DNA from: Actinospica durhamensis
GTDB taxonomy: Bacteria; Actinomycetota; Actinomycetes; Streptomycetales; Catenulisporaceae
Length of the DNA stretch: 47,516 bases
Reading direction: 5' to 3'
Assembly: GCF_018139695.1 (NCBI RefSeq)
Contig: NZ_JAGSOG010000035.1
Coordinates: forward strand, 1-47,516
Shown here: piece by piece, positions 9,234 to 18,204 of the stretch
Layout: each line of letters opens with the position of its first letter
Position numbering within the stretch: position 1 is the first letter of the stretch
Program-made: the position numbers and the translations under genes
The notes under the pieces: generated by a model
Database searches by the model: none
The model's input: only the letters and a program-made list of their open reading frames with translations
What the model was told of the DNA's origin: nothing

Positions 9234-10958
9234 TCACTGCGCGTAGACGCCGAGTTCGTCGAGGATCAGGTTGGCCTGACCGTGGCCGCTGAGGTAGATC
9301 CCCGAGTCGAGGGAGTCCTCGCCCAGCTGCGTACTCCACTTGGAGTCGGCCACCGTGCCGGTCGAGACGATCGCCAGGTTCGGGACGGTCTGGCCGGCCA
9401 GGTAGTTGATGTTCGACGAGCCGGTGGACGGGGCCTGGCCCGGGTTGTACGGGTAGAGCGACAGGAAGCCGTTGCCGGTCGGCGAGACGATGGTCGCGTT
9501 GAACACGGCCGCGGTGGTCGGCTGCGAGGCCGGGGTCACCGGGAACGGCGTCTGGACGCCCGTCTTGATCGTGCCGAAGTTCAGGCCCAGCAGCGCCAGC
9601 TCCGAATTGCCCGAGCCCCGGGTGTCCAGGTACCGCTCAGGCCAGGCGAACGGAACGTAGGAGCTCGCCCCGGTCACCGCGTCCTTCGTGTAGTAGCCGG
9701 TCACGTCCCCGATCAGGTCGACCGCGCCGCGGCCGGAGTTCGCGAAGGTGATGTCGCCACCCGTGCCGATCGGCACGATGGTCATGTTGTTCGTCGTCGA
9801 GCCGGCCGGGTAGTTGAGGCTGGAGACCGTCGGCACCGACCCACCCGTCGGGTAAGCCGTGATCAGGCCGTTGTTCTTCGCGCCGACCGCGGTCAGGTTC
9901 ATCGCGACCGCCGTCGCGTCCGCCGGGATGGTCTTGCCGTTCGCGACGTTCAGCGTGACGGCCGAGTTCGCCTGGATCTGCCCCTTGGCGACGCCCGTTC
10001 CGTAGCGCGTGTCCAACATGCGCGTCGGGGTCAACGGCACGTAAGCGCTCTGCGTCGACGCGGTGTAGTAGCCCGCGACATCCGCGATCACGTTCACCGT
10101 GCCCTTCGACGCGCCGTTGAGGAAGTCGACGACACCGTCCTTGCCGACCGCCGCGATGACGAGATTCGCGACGTTCTGGTTCGCGCGGAAGTTGAGGTTC
10201 GAGGTGATGATGCCGCTGGAGAGGTTGCCGGACAAGTCCTCGTTGGGCAGGACCGACAGGAAACCGTTGGCAGTGCCCTCGGTCACGGTCACGTTGAGCA
10301 CGACGGCGGTGACTCCCGCCGGGATGGTGTCCCCGACCGGGCCGGCACCGACGACCTTGAGGTGGCCGAACTTGCCCGCGGCGATCGGGCCGGAGATCCC
10401 CGTGCCGTTGCGCGTGTCCAGGATCCGGGTCGGACCGTAGGGCGTGAACTGCGAACCGGTGGCCACGACGGTGGTGTTCGTCGCCGAGTCGCCGGCGCCG
10501 TCGTCGATCACGGCCGAGACGTTGTATACGCCGAGCGCGGCGTACGTGTGGTCGAGCGTCGGCAGGCCGGCGGTGTCGAGGTCGGCGGCATTGACCGTCG
10601 AGGTGCTGGTCGTGCCGTCACCCCAGGTCACCGTGATCGTCGCGGTGCCGGTGCTGAAACCCTCGGGCAGCAGCAGGAGCTGGACGCTGTGCGAACCGGT
10701 CTGCCCGCCGTAGATGAGCAGCTGCATGCCCGGATTCGGAGTCGCGCTCGCTCCGTGGGCGGCCGTGGTGCGGTGATACACCGACTGCGACGCGGGGCTG
10801 CTGAAGTTGAAGTGGTGTGCCTTGACGAACGACGACCAGTTGGAAGCGGTCGCGGCCGCGGCCTGCGTCGAGGTCGCGGCCTCGGCGAACGTGGGCACCA
10901 AGGCCATGCCGATCGAGCCGATCACGGCCAGCGAAAGCACCAGCTTGCAGCTTCTCAT
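9234..10958 (-). CDS. Secreted PKD / LDTR-repeat protein without the beta-helix (copy 3)
   Basis: A protein of 574 residues. ATG at 10958 with GGGGAGAG upstream; a signal peptide of about 28 residues ends at AEAA. Unlike its paralogues it lacks the beta-helix and the Cys pair. A short spacer leads straight to a PKD-like domain near 100-160 (VTWGDG ... HTYAALGVYNV). Three repeats then begin near 170 (RILDTRNGTG), 305 (RMLDTRYGTG) and 432 (RYLDTRGSG). The last repeat is the most divergent and ends ELGVYAQ instead of GYF. The gene has its own terminator and about 200 bases of intergenic DNA upstream, so it is probably transcribed alone. It looks like a shortened member of the family with the repeat array kept. 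Confidence 0.9.
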   Translation of the reverse strand: MRSCKLVLSLAVIGSIGMALVPTFAEAATSTQAAAATASNWSSFVKAHHFNFSSPASQSVYHRTTAAHGASATPNPGMQLLIYGGQTGSHSVQLLLLPEGFSTGTATITVTWGDGTTSTSTVNAADLDTAGLPTLDHTYAALGVYNVSAVIDDGAGDSATNTTVVATGSQFTPYGPTRILDTRNGTGISGPIAAGKFGHLKVVGAGPVGDTIPAGVTAVVLNVTVTEGTANGFLSVLPNEDLSGNLSSGIITSNLNFRANQNVANLVIAAVGKDGVVDFLNGASKGTVNVIADVAGYYTASTQSAYVPLTPTRMLDTRYGTGVAKGQIQANSAVTLNVANGKTIPADATAVAMNLTAVGAKNNGLITAYPTGGSVPTVSSLNYPAGSTTNNMTIVPIGTGGDITFANSGRGAVDLIGDVTGYYTKDAVTGASSYVPFAWPERYLDTRGSGNSELALLGLNFGTIKTGVQTPFPVTPASQPTTAAVFNATIVSPTGNGFLSLYPYNPGQAPSTGSSNINYLAGQTVPNLAIVSTGTVADSKWSTQLGEDSLDSGIYLSGHGQANLILDELGVYAQ

Positions 10959-11102
10959 TGTTTCTCTCCCCTGAAGAATCCGCGCTCCCGAACGCGGACG
11001 TTATATCAGGCGATTGTATTGAGCCGACCTGGCCCTCATGTGCCTCTCATGTCACGATCCTGCCACAGCACGTGCCGTGGCGGGACGCGCCCACGGGCCG
11101 GA

Positions 11103-11142
11103 CGCACGGTCGGCCAGGGCTTGTGCCCTGGCCGACCGTGCG
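11103..11142 (-). terminator. Strong hairpin terminator
   Basis: A perfect 18-bp stem (11103-11120 with 11125-11142, loop TTGT) starts 35 bases past the stop of the leftward repeat-protein gene at 11177. It is among the strongest hairpins in the window. Confidence 0.9.
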
Positions 11143-11176
11143 CCGCGGATCGTTCGGATCGTTCGGATCGGACGGA

Positions 11177-14008
11177 TCAGCTCCCGTAGTAGCCGAAGAC
11201 GTCCACGACCACCTGGGTGAGTCCCTTGCTCGCGTTGTCCACGTCGAACTCGCCGTTCGTGGACCCGAGCCCGACGGTGATCGCGTTCTGCGTCTGCTGC
11301 CCGGCGAGGAAGTTGAGCACCGAGGCGGTCGGCGCGGTGGACCCGTCGGCGGGGAACACCGTGATGAAGCCGTTCGCCGTCGGAGACACGACGGTCAGGT
11401 TGGCCGCGACCGCGCTCGCCCCCATCGGGATCTCGATGCCCTTGGTGGCACAGTCGAGCGGCGGGCAGACGCCGGCGATCTCCGCCGGGATGGTCTCGTC
11501 CGCGCCCAGTGCGCCGATGAAGTCGAGCGAATTGCGCGAGTCCACACTGCGCTCGGGATCGATCGGGACGAAGTAGTCGCCCGACCCGGTGGTGAAGTAA
11601 CCGTCGAGGTCGACCACCAGGTCCGCCTGCCCCTTGCCGCTGTTGGTGAAGTCGACGTATCCGTCCGCACCCACCGACACCACGACCTCGTTCGGCACCG
11701 TCTGCCCGGCCAGGTAGTTCACGTTCGACGTGGCCGGCGTGGCACCGCCGTCGGGCGCGGCCGTGACGAAGCCGTTTCCGGTGGCGTCCACCACGGTCAC
11801 GTTGAACATCGCCGCCGAGATCCCGGCATACGAGCTCAGCTTCACCTTGACCGTGCTGCCGGCCGGGACGACCGCCGTCTTACGGGTGTCGAGCACCCGT
11901 GTCGGCGAGATCGAGTGGTAGCCGGAGTCGCCGGTCGCCGAGTAGTAGCCCTCGAGGTCGGCGATGACATGGGTCTTTCCGGTGCTGACGTTGGCCAGAT
12001 CGACGTATCCGTCCGCCCCGACCGCCACGATCACCGTGTTGGCGACGTTCTGGTCCGCGTGGAAGTCGACGTTCGAGACACCCGGCAGCGCCGAGCCGTC
12101 CGGGCAGGCGGTGATCACCCCGGACTTGGTCGCCTCGGTGGCCGTCACGTTCAGCGCGACGGCGGTAACCCCCGTCGACGGAAGGCCGTCCACGCCGGCG
12201 ATCTTCAGCCGCACCTGTCCCTCCGGAGCGACGGCGCCGGCCGCGGCCACGCCCGTCCCGCTGCGGGTGTCGAGGATCCGCGTGGGGGTGACCGGGGTGA
12301 ACTCGGTGGCCGCGGTGCTGAAGGTGTCGGTCGCCGTGCGCTGATTACCGTCGGAATCCGTCAGCGTCGTGGTGACCGTGTACGTCCCCGGCTGCGCGTA
12401 GGTGTGGTCGAACAGGCAGCCGGTCACGTTCGCGACCGAGGGCGCGGTGCCGTCACCGAAGTCGACGGAGCACTTGGAGATGGTCCAGCCGTCCGTGCTC
12501 GTCTCGGCGTCGACCTGCACGCCCTCCGCGCCTTGGGCAGCGACCGTGACGTTCGGCGTGAGGGGCGTGTCGGCCACGACCTTCACGGTGAAGGCCGTCT
12601 CGGCGAGCATTCCGTTGACGGAGTCGATGCGCACGGAGCCGGTGTAGGAGCCGGTGGCCGAGAAAGCGTGCTGGGCGCTGCACATGCCTGAGGCGTCCGG
12701 CGTCACCGTGACCGGCGCGCTTCCGTCGCCGAAATCGTAGGTGCACGTGAACGCGTTGCCCCAACCGTCCGAGGCCGTCACCGCGTAGGTACCGACACCG
12801 CCGACCGGCGCCTGCTCCGGCCAGTTCGCCGCCGGGGCATTGGAGATCGACTCGACGGTCTCCTCGTCACCGCGGTCGTAGTAGCCGAAGGTGCCCGTCC
12901 CGGTGTTCGCCACGTCGGGATCATCGTTGCGCGGGCGGTCGAGGATATCGGTGGACAGTTCGCCCGGTGCGTCGGAGTTCGCCGAGTCGATCGACGCCGT
13001 AGCCGTGCTCAAGTTCGAGTCGTGCGACCCCTGACCGGTCGCCGCGTCGAGGGCGGCGGACTTGCTGTAGAAGGTGCCGGCCCACGAGTACACCTCGGTC
13101 CTCGAGCCGTTGAGCGCCATGTCGTTGTAGTCGGCGCTCGTGCCGCTCGCGGACGCGGCGTCTACCGACAGAGACACCTCGTCGGCGTTGGTCGCACCGC
13201 AGAGCGTGGGCTGCGTGGACAGAACCTGGGCGACGTTGTTCTCGACCGAGCCGGAGGTCGATCCGTTCGTCAGACCGATGGCGGTGCCACAGGAGCTGCG
13301 GAACGTATTGCTCGTCACGTCAGAAGAGGTCGTCCCGTTCAGGACGACTCCCGAGCCGATCTGGTCCACCATGTAGTCCGTCGTGATGACGTCGTCGGAG
13401 CCGCCCTGGACCGAGACGGCGCCTCCCGTGGTCGTGCCGGACAGGTAGTCCCGGCTCAGCGTGATCGACGAGGAGCCGGAGCCGATCGCGACGATGGGCG
13501 CGCTCTGGTCGCCGGTCATCGTGACGTAGGTGCTGTCCACCGTGTCGTCCGTCGATCCGGTCACCGCGACGGCGTTGTTGTTCGACTGCTCCGTGATGCG
13601 GAAGCCCTGGATGGAGACGTGGGACGCGCCGTCCAAGGTCACCGCGCTCGATGACGTCGCCGTGATGGCCGCGTAGGGCGCCACCAGCGCGATGCCGGTT
13701 CCGGTCGTGGCCTCGACCGTGATCGGAGCCGCCGCCGTGCCCGAAGCGGTCACGGTGAACGGAGCGTACGTGCCCGGACTCACCGTCACGGTGTCGCCCG
13801 GCGCGGTCGCCGCGGTGACCGCGGCCTGGATGGTGCAGTACGGCGTCGTGGCGCTGTCCGTCGTCGAGTCCGAACAGTCCGCGGCGGCCGCGTTGTTGAC
13901 GTAGAAGCTGCCCGTCGAGTCCGCCTGCGCCACGACCGGCCCGAAGGCCGATCCCGCACAGACGAGCGCCGCGGTGGCGAAAGCCACCCGGCGCTGATGT
14001 GAAGGCAT
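11177..14008 (-). CDS. Secreted beta-helix / double-PKD / LDTR-repeat protein (copy 4)
   Basis: A protein of 943 residues. The start is the ATG at 14008: GGAGAGG precedes it and a signal peptide follows (ending AQADS). The frame stays open 67 codons further upstream, but that part is the remnant of another gene. The beta-helix region opens DCSDS ... YCTIQAA and runs to about residue 390. Two PKD-like domains follow, near 420-465 (YDFGDG) and 505-560 (VDFGDG ... HTYAQPGTYTV), where the other family members have one. Three repeats begin near 568 (RILDTRSGTG), 693 (RVLDTRKT) and 811 (RSVDSRNS). The last has lost the LDTR consensus. The protein ends in the family signature VFGYYGS. Role unknown, as for the other copies. 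Confidence 0.9.
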   Translation of the reverse strand: MPSHQRRVAFATAALVCAGSAFGPVVAQADSTGSFYVNNAAAADCSDSTTDSATTPYCTIQAAVTAATAPGDTVTVSPGTYAPFTVTASGTAAAPITVEATTGTGIALVAPYAAITATSSSAVTLDGASHVSIQGFRITEQSNNNAVAVTGSTDDTVDSTYVTMTGDQSAPIVAIGSGSSSITLSRDYLSGTTTGGAVSVQGGSDDVITTDYMVDQIGSGVVLNGTTSSDVTSNTFRSSCGTAIGLTNGSTSGSVENNVAQVLSTQPTLCGATNADEVSLSVDAASASGTSADYNDMALNGSRTEVYSWAGTFYSKSAALDAATGQGSHDSNLSTATASIDSANSDAPGELSTDILDRPRNDDPDVANTGTGTFGYYDRGDEETVESISNAPAANWPEQAPVGGVGTYAVTASDGWGNAFTCTYDFGDGSAPVTVTPDASGMCSAQHAFSATGSYTGSVRIDSVNGMLAETAFTVKVVADTPLTPNVTVAAQGAEGVQVDAETSTDGWTISKCSVDFGDGTAPSVANVTGCLFDHTYAQPGTYTVTTTLTDSDGNQRTATDTFSTAATEFTPVTPTRILDTRSGTGVAAAGAVAPEGQVRLKIAGVDGLPSTGVTAVALNVTATEATKSGVITACPDGSALPGVSNVDFHADQNVANTVIVAVGADGYVDLANVSTGKTHVIADLEGYYSATGDSGYHSISPTRVLDTRKTAVVPAGSTVKVKLSSYAGISAAMFNVTVVDATGNGFVTAAPDGGATPATSNVNYLAGQTVPNEVVVSVGADGYVDFTNSGKGQADLVVDLDGYFTTGSGDYFVPIDPERSVDSRNSLDFIGALGADETIPAEIAGVCPPLDCATKGIEIPMGASAVAANLTVVSPTANGFITVFPADGSTAPTASVLNFLAGQQTQNAITVGLGSTNGEFDVDNASKGLTQVVVDVFGYYGS

Positions 14009-14119
14009 TCGTGTACCTCTCCCCGGAGAAAACTGCGTGGCCGCCGACGATGCGGCGGCCACGCCCGATCTTAGTTCCACGGGAGTATCAGTACATGAAA
14101 TCACGTCACGGCTGGGACA

Positions 14120-14215
14120 CAGACCGCGCTCCAGCGGAACGTAGGCGCCGCCGGCTCTGCCGAGCTCGTTGAGGAGGACCACGCCGTTCTTGCCCGCGGG
14201 GAGGATCACCAGGTC
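14120..14215 (-). pseudogene. Remnant of a sixth LDTR-repeat gene
   Basis: Read leftward, this stretch gives PDLVILPAGKNGVV, then LLNELG and AYVPLERG. That matches the end of one family repeat (PNLV-x-V-x-VG-x-DG-x-V ... ) joined to the opening of the next (YVP-x-x-P-x-R). It is in frame with copy 4 but separated from its signal peptide by non-family sequence, and the ribosome binding site of copy 4 lies downstream of it. I read it as debris of a deleted or recombined family member. Confidence 0.55.
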
Positions 14216-14216
14216 G

Positions 14217-14244
14217 GGGCGGCCGGCCCTGCGGCAGGCCGCCC
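14217..14244 (-). terminator. Terminator of the 858-aa repeat protein gene
   Basis: GGGCGGCC (14217-14224) and GGCCGCCC (14237-14244) form a perfect 8-bp stem with a 12-base loop, 21 bases past the stop codon of the leftward gene at 14266. Confidence 0.65.
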
Positions 14245-14265
14245 TCCATCGTTCCGAGGTCGGAT

Positions 14266-16842
14266 TCAGCTGCCGGCGAAGTACCCGAACACGTCGAAGA
14301 TCACATCCGTGTGGGCGGCGGAGCCGTTGTAGACGTAGATCTCCGCGGTATCGCGCGTGGTGTTCAGAACACCCATGTTCGCGACCGTCTGACCGGTGAG
14401 GTAGTTGAGGTTCGAGACCGTGGGCTGCGTCGTGCCGGCCGGGAAGACTGTGAGGTAGCCGTTCCCCTGGGTGTCGGTCACGGTGATGTTCGTGACCATC
14501 GTCGCGCCGGAGGCAATCGCGGCCGACGGGGCACCGGGGATGTCGTCGTTGCCGAGCGGGAACTGCACGGTCTCACCGCCGGCGGGGCCGGCCGTCTCGC
14601 GGGTGTCCACAGCGCGGTACGGCGTCACCGGAATGTAGGCGTCCGGCGCCGTGGCGGAGAAGTATCCGGAGACGTCGGCGATGAGATCGACCGGCGTCTT
14701 GGTACCGCCGTTGAAGAGTTCGATCTTGCCGTCGGGGCCGACCGGGACGATGACCGTGTTGGAGACGGTCTGGCTCTTGAGGTAGTTGAGGATCGAGGTG
14801 GTCGGAGTGCCCGCGCCGTCGGGTTCGGCCGCGACCCAGCCGTTGCCGGTGCCGTCCACGGCGGTGACGTGCACGGCGACGGCGGTCGCGTTCGACGGGA
14901 TCGAGTCGATGCCCGCGATGGCGACCGGCACCCCCGAGCCCCCGGCGACCTGCGCCTTCGGCGCCCCGGTGCCCTTGCGGGTGTCGAGGATCCGCTCGAG
15001 CGGCACCGGCGCGTACTGCGAGGCGGCGGTGTTGGTGAAGTACCCGGTCACGTCGCCGATCACATCCGCGGAGCCGCCTTCGGGACCGACGTTGTAGATG
15101 TTGATGTATCCGCCCGAGCTGACCGGGACGATCGCGTTGTTGGCGACGGTCTGCCCGGACCGGTAGTTCACGTTCGAGACCGAGGTGCCGTCGGCGCTCA
15201 GGTAGCCGTTCACGGTGGTGTCGGTCGCGGTGAGGTTGATCGCGACCGCGGTGACACCTGACGGGATCGCACCGACGCCCGCCACCTTGAGCGAGAAGTA
15301 CATGCCGGTTCCAAGCTTCGCCTTCGCCGCTCCGAGCCCGCTCCGGGTGTCGAGCACACGCACCGGGCCATAGGGCGTGTAGTCGGAGCCCGAGGCGGTG
15401 AAGGCGGTCGTGGCGGAACCCGTGGCGCCGGTGGTCAGGGCCGCGGTGTCAGTGATCGTGTACGTGCCGGCCGAAGCGTAGGTGTGACTGGGCACGTCCG
15501 TCGGGCCGTACGAGCCGGTCTGACCGTCACCCCAGTCGACCGCGTACCGGACTGCCGCGGCCGTCGCGTTCGCAACCGTGTACGTGGACGCGCCTACGCC
15601 GGCCGTCTGCATGATCGAGCTGTGGAGGGTGACGCCCAGCGCATCGACCGAGGTGGCGGCCGGAGTGACCGTGGTCGTGAAGACCGGCTGGATCGCACCC
15701 CGCGCGCAGAACGCGGGCGAACCGGTCCCGGTCACGGCCGCCAGCCCGTCTCCCGTGCAGGCTTCACCAAAGTAGTCCGTGTCGAGCATCCCGGGCGCCG
15801 AGGCGTTCGCCGAGTTCACTTCCGGTGCAGTGGGGGATATCGACGCCACCGTGGCAGCGTTCAACTGGGGATCGGCGTTCAGGTCGTGCGCGCCCTGCCC
15901 CGTCGCCGCCAGCAACGCCGCGGCAGTGGTGTAGGAGGCACCGGCCCACGAGTACGGGGTCTGGTCCACCACCCCACCGATGGGCGTCGGGTAGACCACG
16001 TTGTAGTCCAGCGCCGTGCCGGCCGTCGAGGAGGAATCGACGGATATCGACGTCCCGTCCGTGGTCCCGGCCGAGCTCGGGTTTGCGACGATGTTGTTCT
16101 CGATCGACGTCCCGGTAGACCCGCCGGCGACGCTGATCGCCGTACCGGTGTGCGGCAGGTCGACAAGAGTGTTCGAGACGATGTCGGTCCCTGGCGTACC
16201 CGTCACCGAGACACCGGTCGCCAACGAGCTGAACCCGTCCTCGCTGACATCGATGCCAGACCCGCCCGAGTCGACGAGCACTCCCGTACCCGCCCCGATG
16301 ATCGTGTCCCGACTGACCGTCACGTCCGACGATCCAGAGGTCACGTGCACCGCCGTCGCCGTAGCGCTCGGCGCGATGGCACGCAGGCCGTCGAGCGCGA
16401 TGTGGGAAGAGGAGCTCACCGTGATCGAGTCGATGGAGAACTGATGGGTGAGATAGCTGTTCGAGCCCGTGCTCCGAGGCCCCTCGATCGTCACATACGC
16501 GGCGCCGTCCAGGCTCAACACACCGTTCCCGAGCGTGACCGGGCCCTGCGCCTGAAAGACGATGGGCGCCGCGGCCGTGCCGACGGACGTGATGTCCACG
16601 CTCCCGGCATACCCTCCAGCCGCGATCTCCACGGTATCCCCCGGCACAGCCGCGTCCGCCGCCCCCTGAATCGTGCAGAACGGCGCCGCCGCAGTCCCCG
16701 GCCCGGCGGCAGAGCAGTTACTCCCGGGCGCGTTGTCCACATAGAGCACATTCGCACCGTCCGCATGGCCCACCGCCACAGCAGACCCCATGGCCACAGC
16801 CACAGACGCCGCAACCGCCACCGCGTGACGCCGATGATGCAT
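14266..16842 (-). CDS. Secreted beta-helix / PKD / LDTR-repeat protein (copy 5)
   Basis: A protein of 858 residues. ATG at 16842 with GGGGGAGG upstream. The signal peptide (MHHRRHAVAVAASVAVAMG..., cut near residue 28 after GHADG) is followed by the family opening NCSAAGPG ... FCTIQGAAD and a beta-helix region to about residue 370. A PKD-like domain lies near 430-475 (VDWGDG ... HTYASAGTYTI). Repeats begin near 485 (RVLDTRSGLG), 605 (RILDTRKGTG) and 734 (RAVDTRETAG), and the protein ends DVFGYFAGS. It is the most upstream of three leftward family genes, each with its own terminator, so the three are probably separate transcripts. Role unknown. Confidence 0.9.
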   Translation of the reverse strand: MHHRRHAVAVAASVAVAMGSAVAVGHADGANVLYVDNAPGSNCSAAGPGTAAAPFCTIQGAADAAVPGDTVEIAAGGYAGSVDITSVGTAAAPIVFQAQGPVTLGNGVLSLDGAAYVTIEGPRSTGSNSYLTHQFSIDSITVSSSSHIALDGLRAIAPSATATAVHVTSGSSDVTVSRDTIIGAGTGVLVDSGGSGIDVSEDGFSSLATGVSVTGTPGTDIVSNTLVDLPHTGTAISVAGGSTGTSIENNIVANPSSAGTTDGTSISVDSSSTAGTALDYNVVYPTPIGGVVDQTPYSWAGASYTTAAALLAATGQGAHDLNADPQLNAATVASISPTAPEVNSANASAPGMLDTDYFGEACTGDGLAAVTGTGSPAFCARGAIQPVFTTTVTPAATSVDALGVTLHSSIMQTAGVGASTYTVANATAAAVRYAVDWGDGQTGSYGPTDVPSHTYASAGTYTITDTAALTTGATGSATTAFTASGSDYTPYGPVRVLDTRSGLGAAKAKLGTGMYFSLKVAGVGAIPSGVTAVAINLTATDTTVNGYLSADGTSVSNVNYRSGQTVANNAIVPVSSGGYINIYNVGPEGGSADVIGDVTGYFTNTAASQYAPVPLERILDTRKGTGAPKAQVAGGSGVPVAIAGIDSIPSNATAVAVHVTAVDGTGNGWVAAEPDGAGTPTTSILNYLKSQTVSNTVIVPVGPDGKIELFNGGTKTPVDLIADVSGYFSATAPDAYIPVTPYRAVDTRETAGPAGGETVQFPLGNDDIPGAPSAAIASGATMVTNITVTDTQGNGYLTVFPAGTTQPTVSNLNYLTGQTVANMGVLNTTRDTAEIYVYNGSAAHTDVIFDVFGYFAGS

Positions 16843-16999
16843 CGTGCCTCCCCCGCCCTCAGAGCAGACCCTCGCTGCCCAGAGCGACGGTAACCCACGC
16901 GAGTATCAATACCGCTACAACCATGACCCCGATCCGCCCCGACCGGCGTGCCCAGCGCCCCCGTGCGCCGTCGGTCCCGCTCGCGCGTTCGGCGATGGC

Positions 17000-17185
17000 T
17001 TATCGCTGCTGCCTACGGCGTATAGCCGACAGCGCGGCAGACGGCAGGACGATCATCAGCATCGAGATCGAGAGGCGCCCCTCCGGCACCTCATGACATG
17101 CGGTGATCCCGACCACGATGTCGAGAAACGTGATCCACGCCAGGGCTCTGCGCGGGTGCACGTCGATCCATTTCAGCATCCTCAC
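17000..17185 (-). CDS. Small two-helix membrane protein, tandem paralogue A
   Basis: A protein of up to 61 residues. It starts at GTG 17185 or ATG 17179, giving MLKWIDVHPRRAL. Two hydrophobic segments are visible (about residues 15-30 and 41-54), split by a short loop with HEVPEG, and the end is very basic (IRRRQQR). It aligns over its whole length with the gene just upstream: MLKW[IV]D-x-HP-x-RAL, then EVP, then a basic tail. The two are therefore a tandem duplication separated by 25 bases. No known family is recognised. Small membrane proteins with positive tails can be regulators or toxins, but nothing in the sequence decides this. Confidence 0.6.
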   Translation of the reverse strand: MRMLKWIDVHPRRALAWITFLDIVVGITACHEVPEGRLSISMLMIVLPSAALSAIRRRQQR

Positions 17186-17210
17186 ATGCTGACATGTGCG
17201 CGGGTCGCGG

Positions 17211-17405
17211 TCAACGAGCGTTCCGCCGATGCCTGCGAACGGTCAAGGCCGACCAAATCGCCACGCCCAGCATCATCGCCACGACCCCCGGAAAGCCGGA
17301 ATCGGACACGGGTACCTCGTATATCCCGACGATCGCGGCAACGGCCAGGACGGCGTGAACCAATACCAAGGCCCGAATCGGATGCGCATCCACCCACTTC
17401 AGCAC
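17211..17405 (-). CDS. Small two-helix membrane protein, tandem paralogue B
   Basis: A protein of 64 residues starting at GTG 17405 (MLKWVDAHPIRAL). There are two hydrophobic segments at about 12-28 and 39-54 with EVPVSDSG between them, and a basic tail (VRRHRRNAR). The DNA around its start closely resembles that of paralogue A: both carry ATGTCA-x-x-ATG-x-GAG-x-x-TGCTGAA. The duplication therefore includes the translation start region. Transcription would run from this gene into paralogue A. Another frame across the same bases starts at an ATG (17421), but it gives a hydrophilic Arg/Gly-rich product and is less likely. Confidence 0.6.
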   Translation of the reverse strand: MLKWVDAHPIRALVLVHAVLAVAAIVGIYEVPVSDSGFPGVVAMMLGVAIWSALTVRRHRRNAR

Positions 17406-17650
17406 ACTCGCATATTGACATAAGCGGTGGCGTGGGTCAATCCGCCCCGTGATCCGCCACGGCGCCGACGTGTTCCGCAGGGTTGGTGGGGGCCCCTGTA
17501 ATCGGCCGGCGCCGCTCTACATACGCTCTGGCTTTTGTCGGCCCCTGAAGCGCTCGCAGGACACTGCTTGCATCCTGGGGTCACCGGGGAACCCCCTCCC
17601 CCCGCGCGCCGTCAAAGTTCCACTCAGTGACGCATCGCCCGGAGGACGAC

Positions 17651-18025
17651 ATGCCACCGTTTCGCAACTACCACCGGATTCAGCTGGTCTCGGCCTTGGC
17701 ACTGACAATGTTGATCGTCAGCGCGTGCACTCAGGCACCACCCGCCAACGGCACGCTCAAGGGGACGTTCACCGCGGTGGGAGGCGCGTCGACGGCGCCC
17801 AACCCTCCCCCCATTGCGCTGGACGGCACAATCACCGCTACCCGCGGCACCACCGTCGTCGCATCAACCCGGGCGATCGGCGGGTCCTTCACCCTCACCC
17901 TCCCGCCGGGCACCTACACCATCACCGGCCTCGCCCCCTATGAGCACGGTACGGCCTGCACGACGACGTCGAAAGTCACCTCTGACACGACGAGCCCCGT
18001 CGAGGTTGTCTGCTACAACGCGTGA
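17651..18025 (+). CDS. Small secreted lipoprotein
   Basis: A protein of 124 residues. The ATG at 17651 is preceded by CGGAGGAC (17640-17647). The signal peptide ends in a lipobox, LIVSAC at about residues 21-26, so Cys26 should be lipidated and the protein held on the outer face of the membrane. The mature part is Thr/Ala/Pro-rich and ends in a small beta-sandwich-like domain (GSFTLTLPPGTYTITG, then two Cys that could pair). The pattern resembles carboxypeptidase-regulatory-like or SpaA-like folds; this is a resemblance only. It has its own terminator at 18110-18141. Function unknown. Confidence 0.75.
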   Translation: MPPFRNYHRIQLVSALALTMLIVSACTQAPPANGTLKGTFTAVGGASTAPNPPPIALDGTITATRGTTVVASTRAIGGSFTLTLPPGTYTITGLAPYEHGTACTTTSKVTSDTTSPVEVVCYNA

Positions 18026-18109
18026 CCGACGCCAAGCCCGCAAGGCCTCACGGGCCGTTCCCGACGGAGCCCGGACGCCAGTCGCCCAACGAGTCGCCCA
18101 CATGGCGAA

Positions 18110-18141
18110 GGGCTGTCCACGTCTATCGATGTGGACAGCCC
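18110..18141. terminator. Hairpin terminator between convergent genes
   Basis: GGGCTGTCCAC (18110-18120) and GTGGACAGCCC (18131-18141) form a perfect 11-bp stem with a 10-base loop. It lies 84 bases past the lipoprotein gene and 63 bases past the stop of the leftward Ig-like remnant, so it can serve both. Confidence 0.8.
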
Positions 18142-18204
18142 TGACATGCCCCATCGCCGCGTTTGCCCGACGCGGTTTGACAGCGTTTCCTCGGGCATCC
18201 AGTC

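Noticed and set aside
14009-14209. Longer start for repeat-protein copy 4
   Set aside because: It would put 67 residues of repeat debris before a perfect signal peptide, while the internal ATG at 14008 has a strong ribosome binding site.
17182-17421. ATG-started frame overlapping small membrane paralogue B
   Set aside because: The product is hydrophilic and Arg/Gly-rich, and does not align with the neighbouring gene. The membrane-protein frame is duplicated, which supports the latter.
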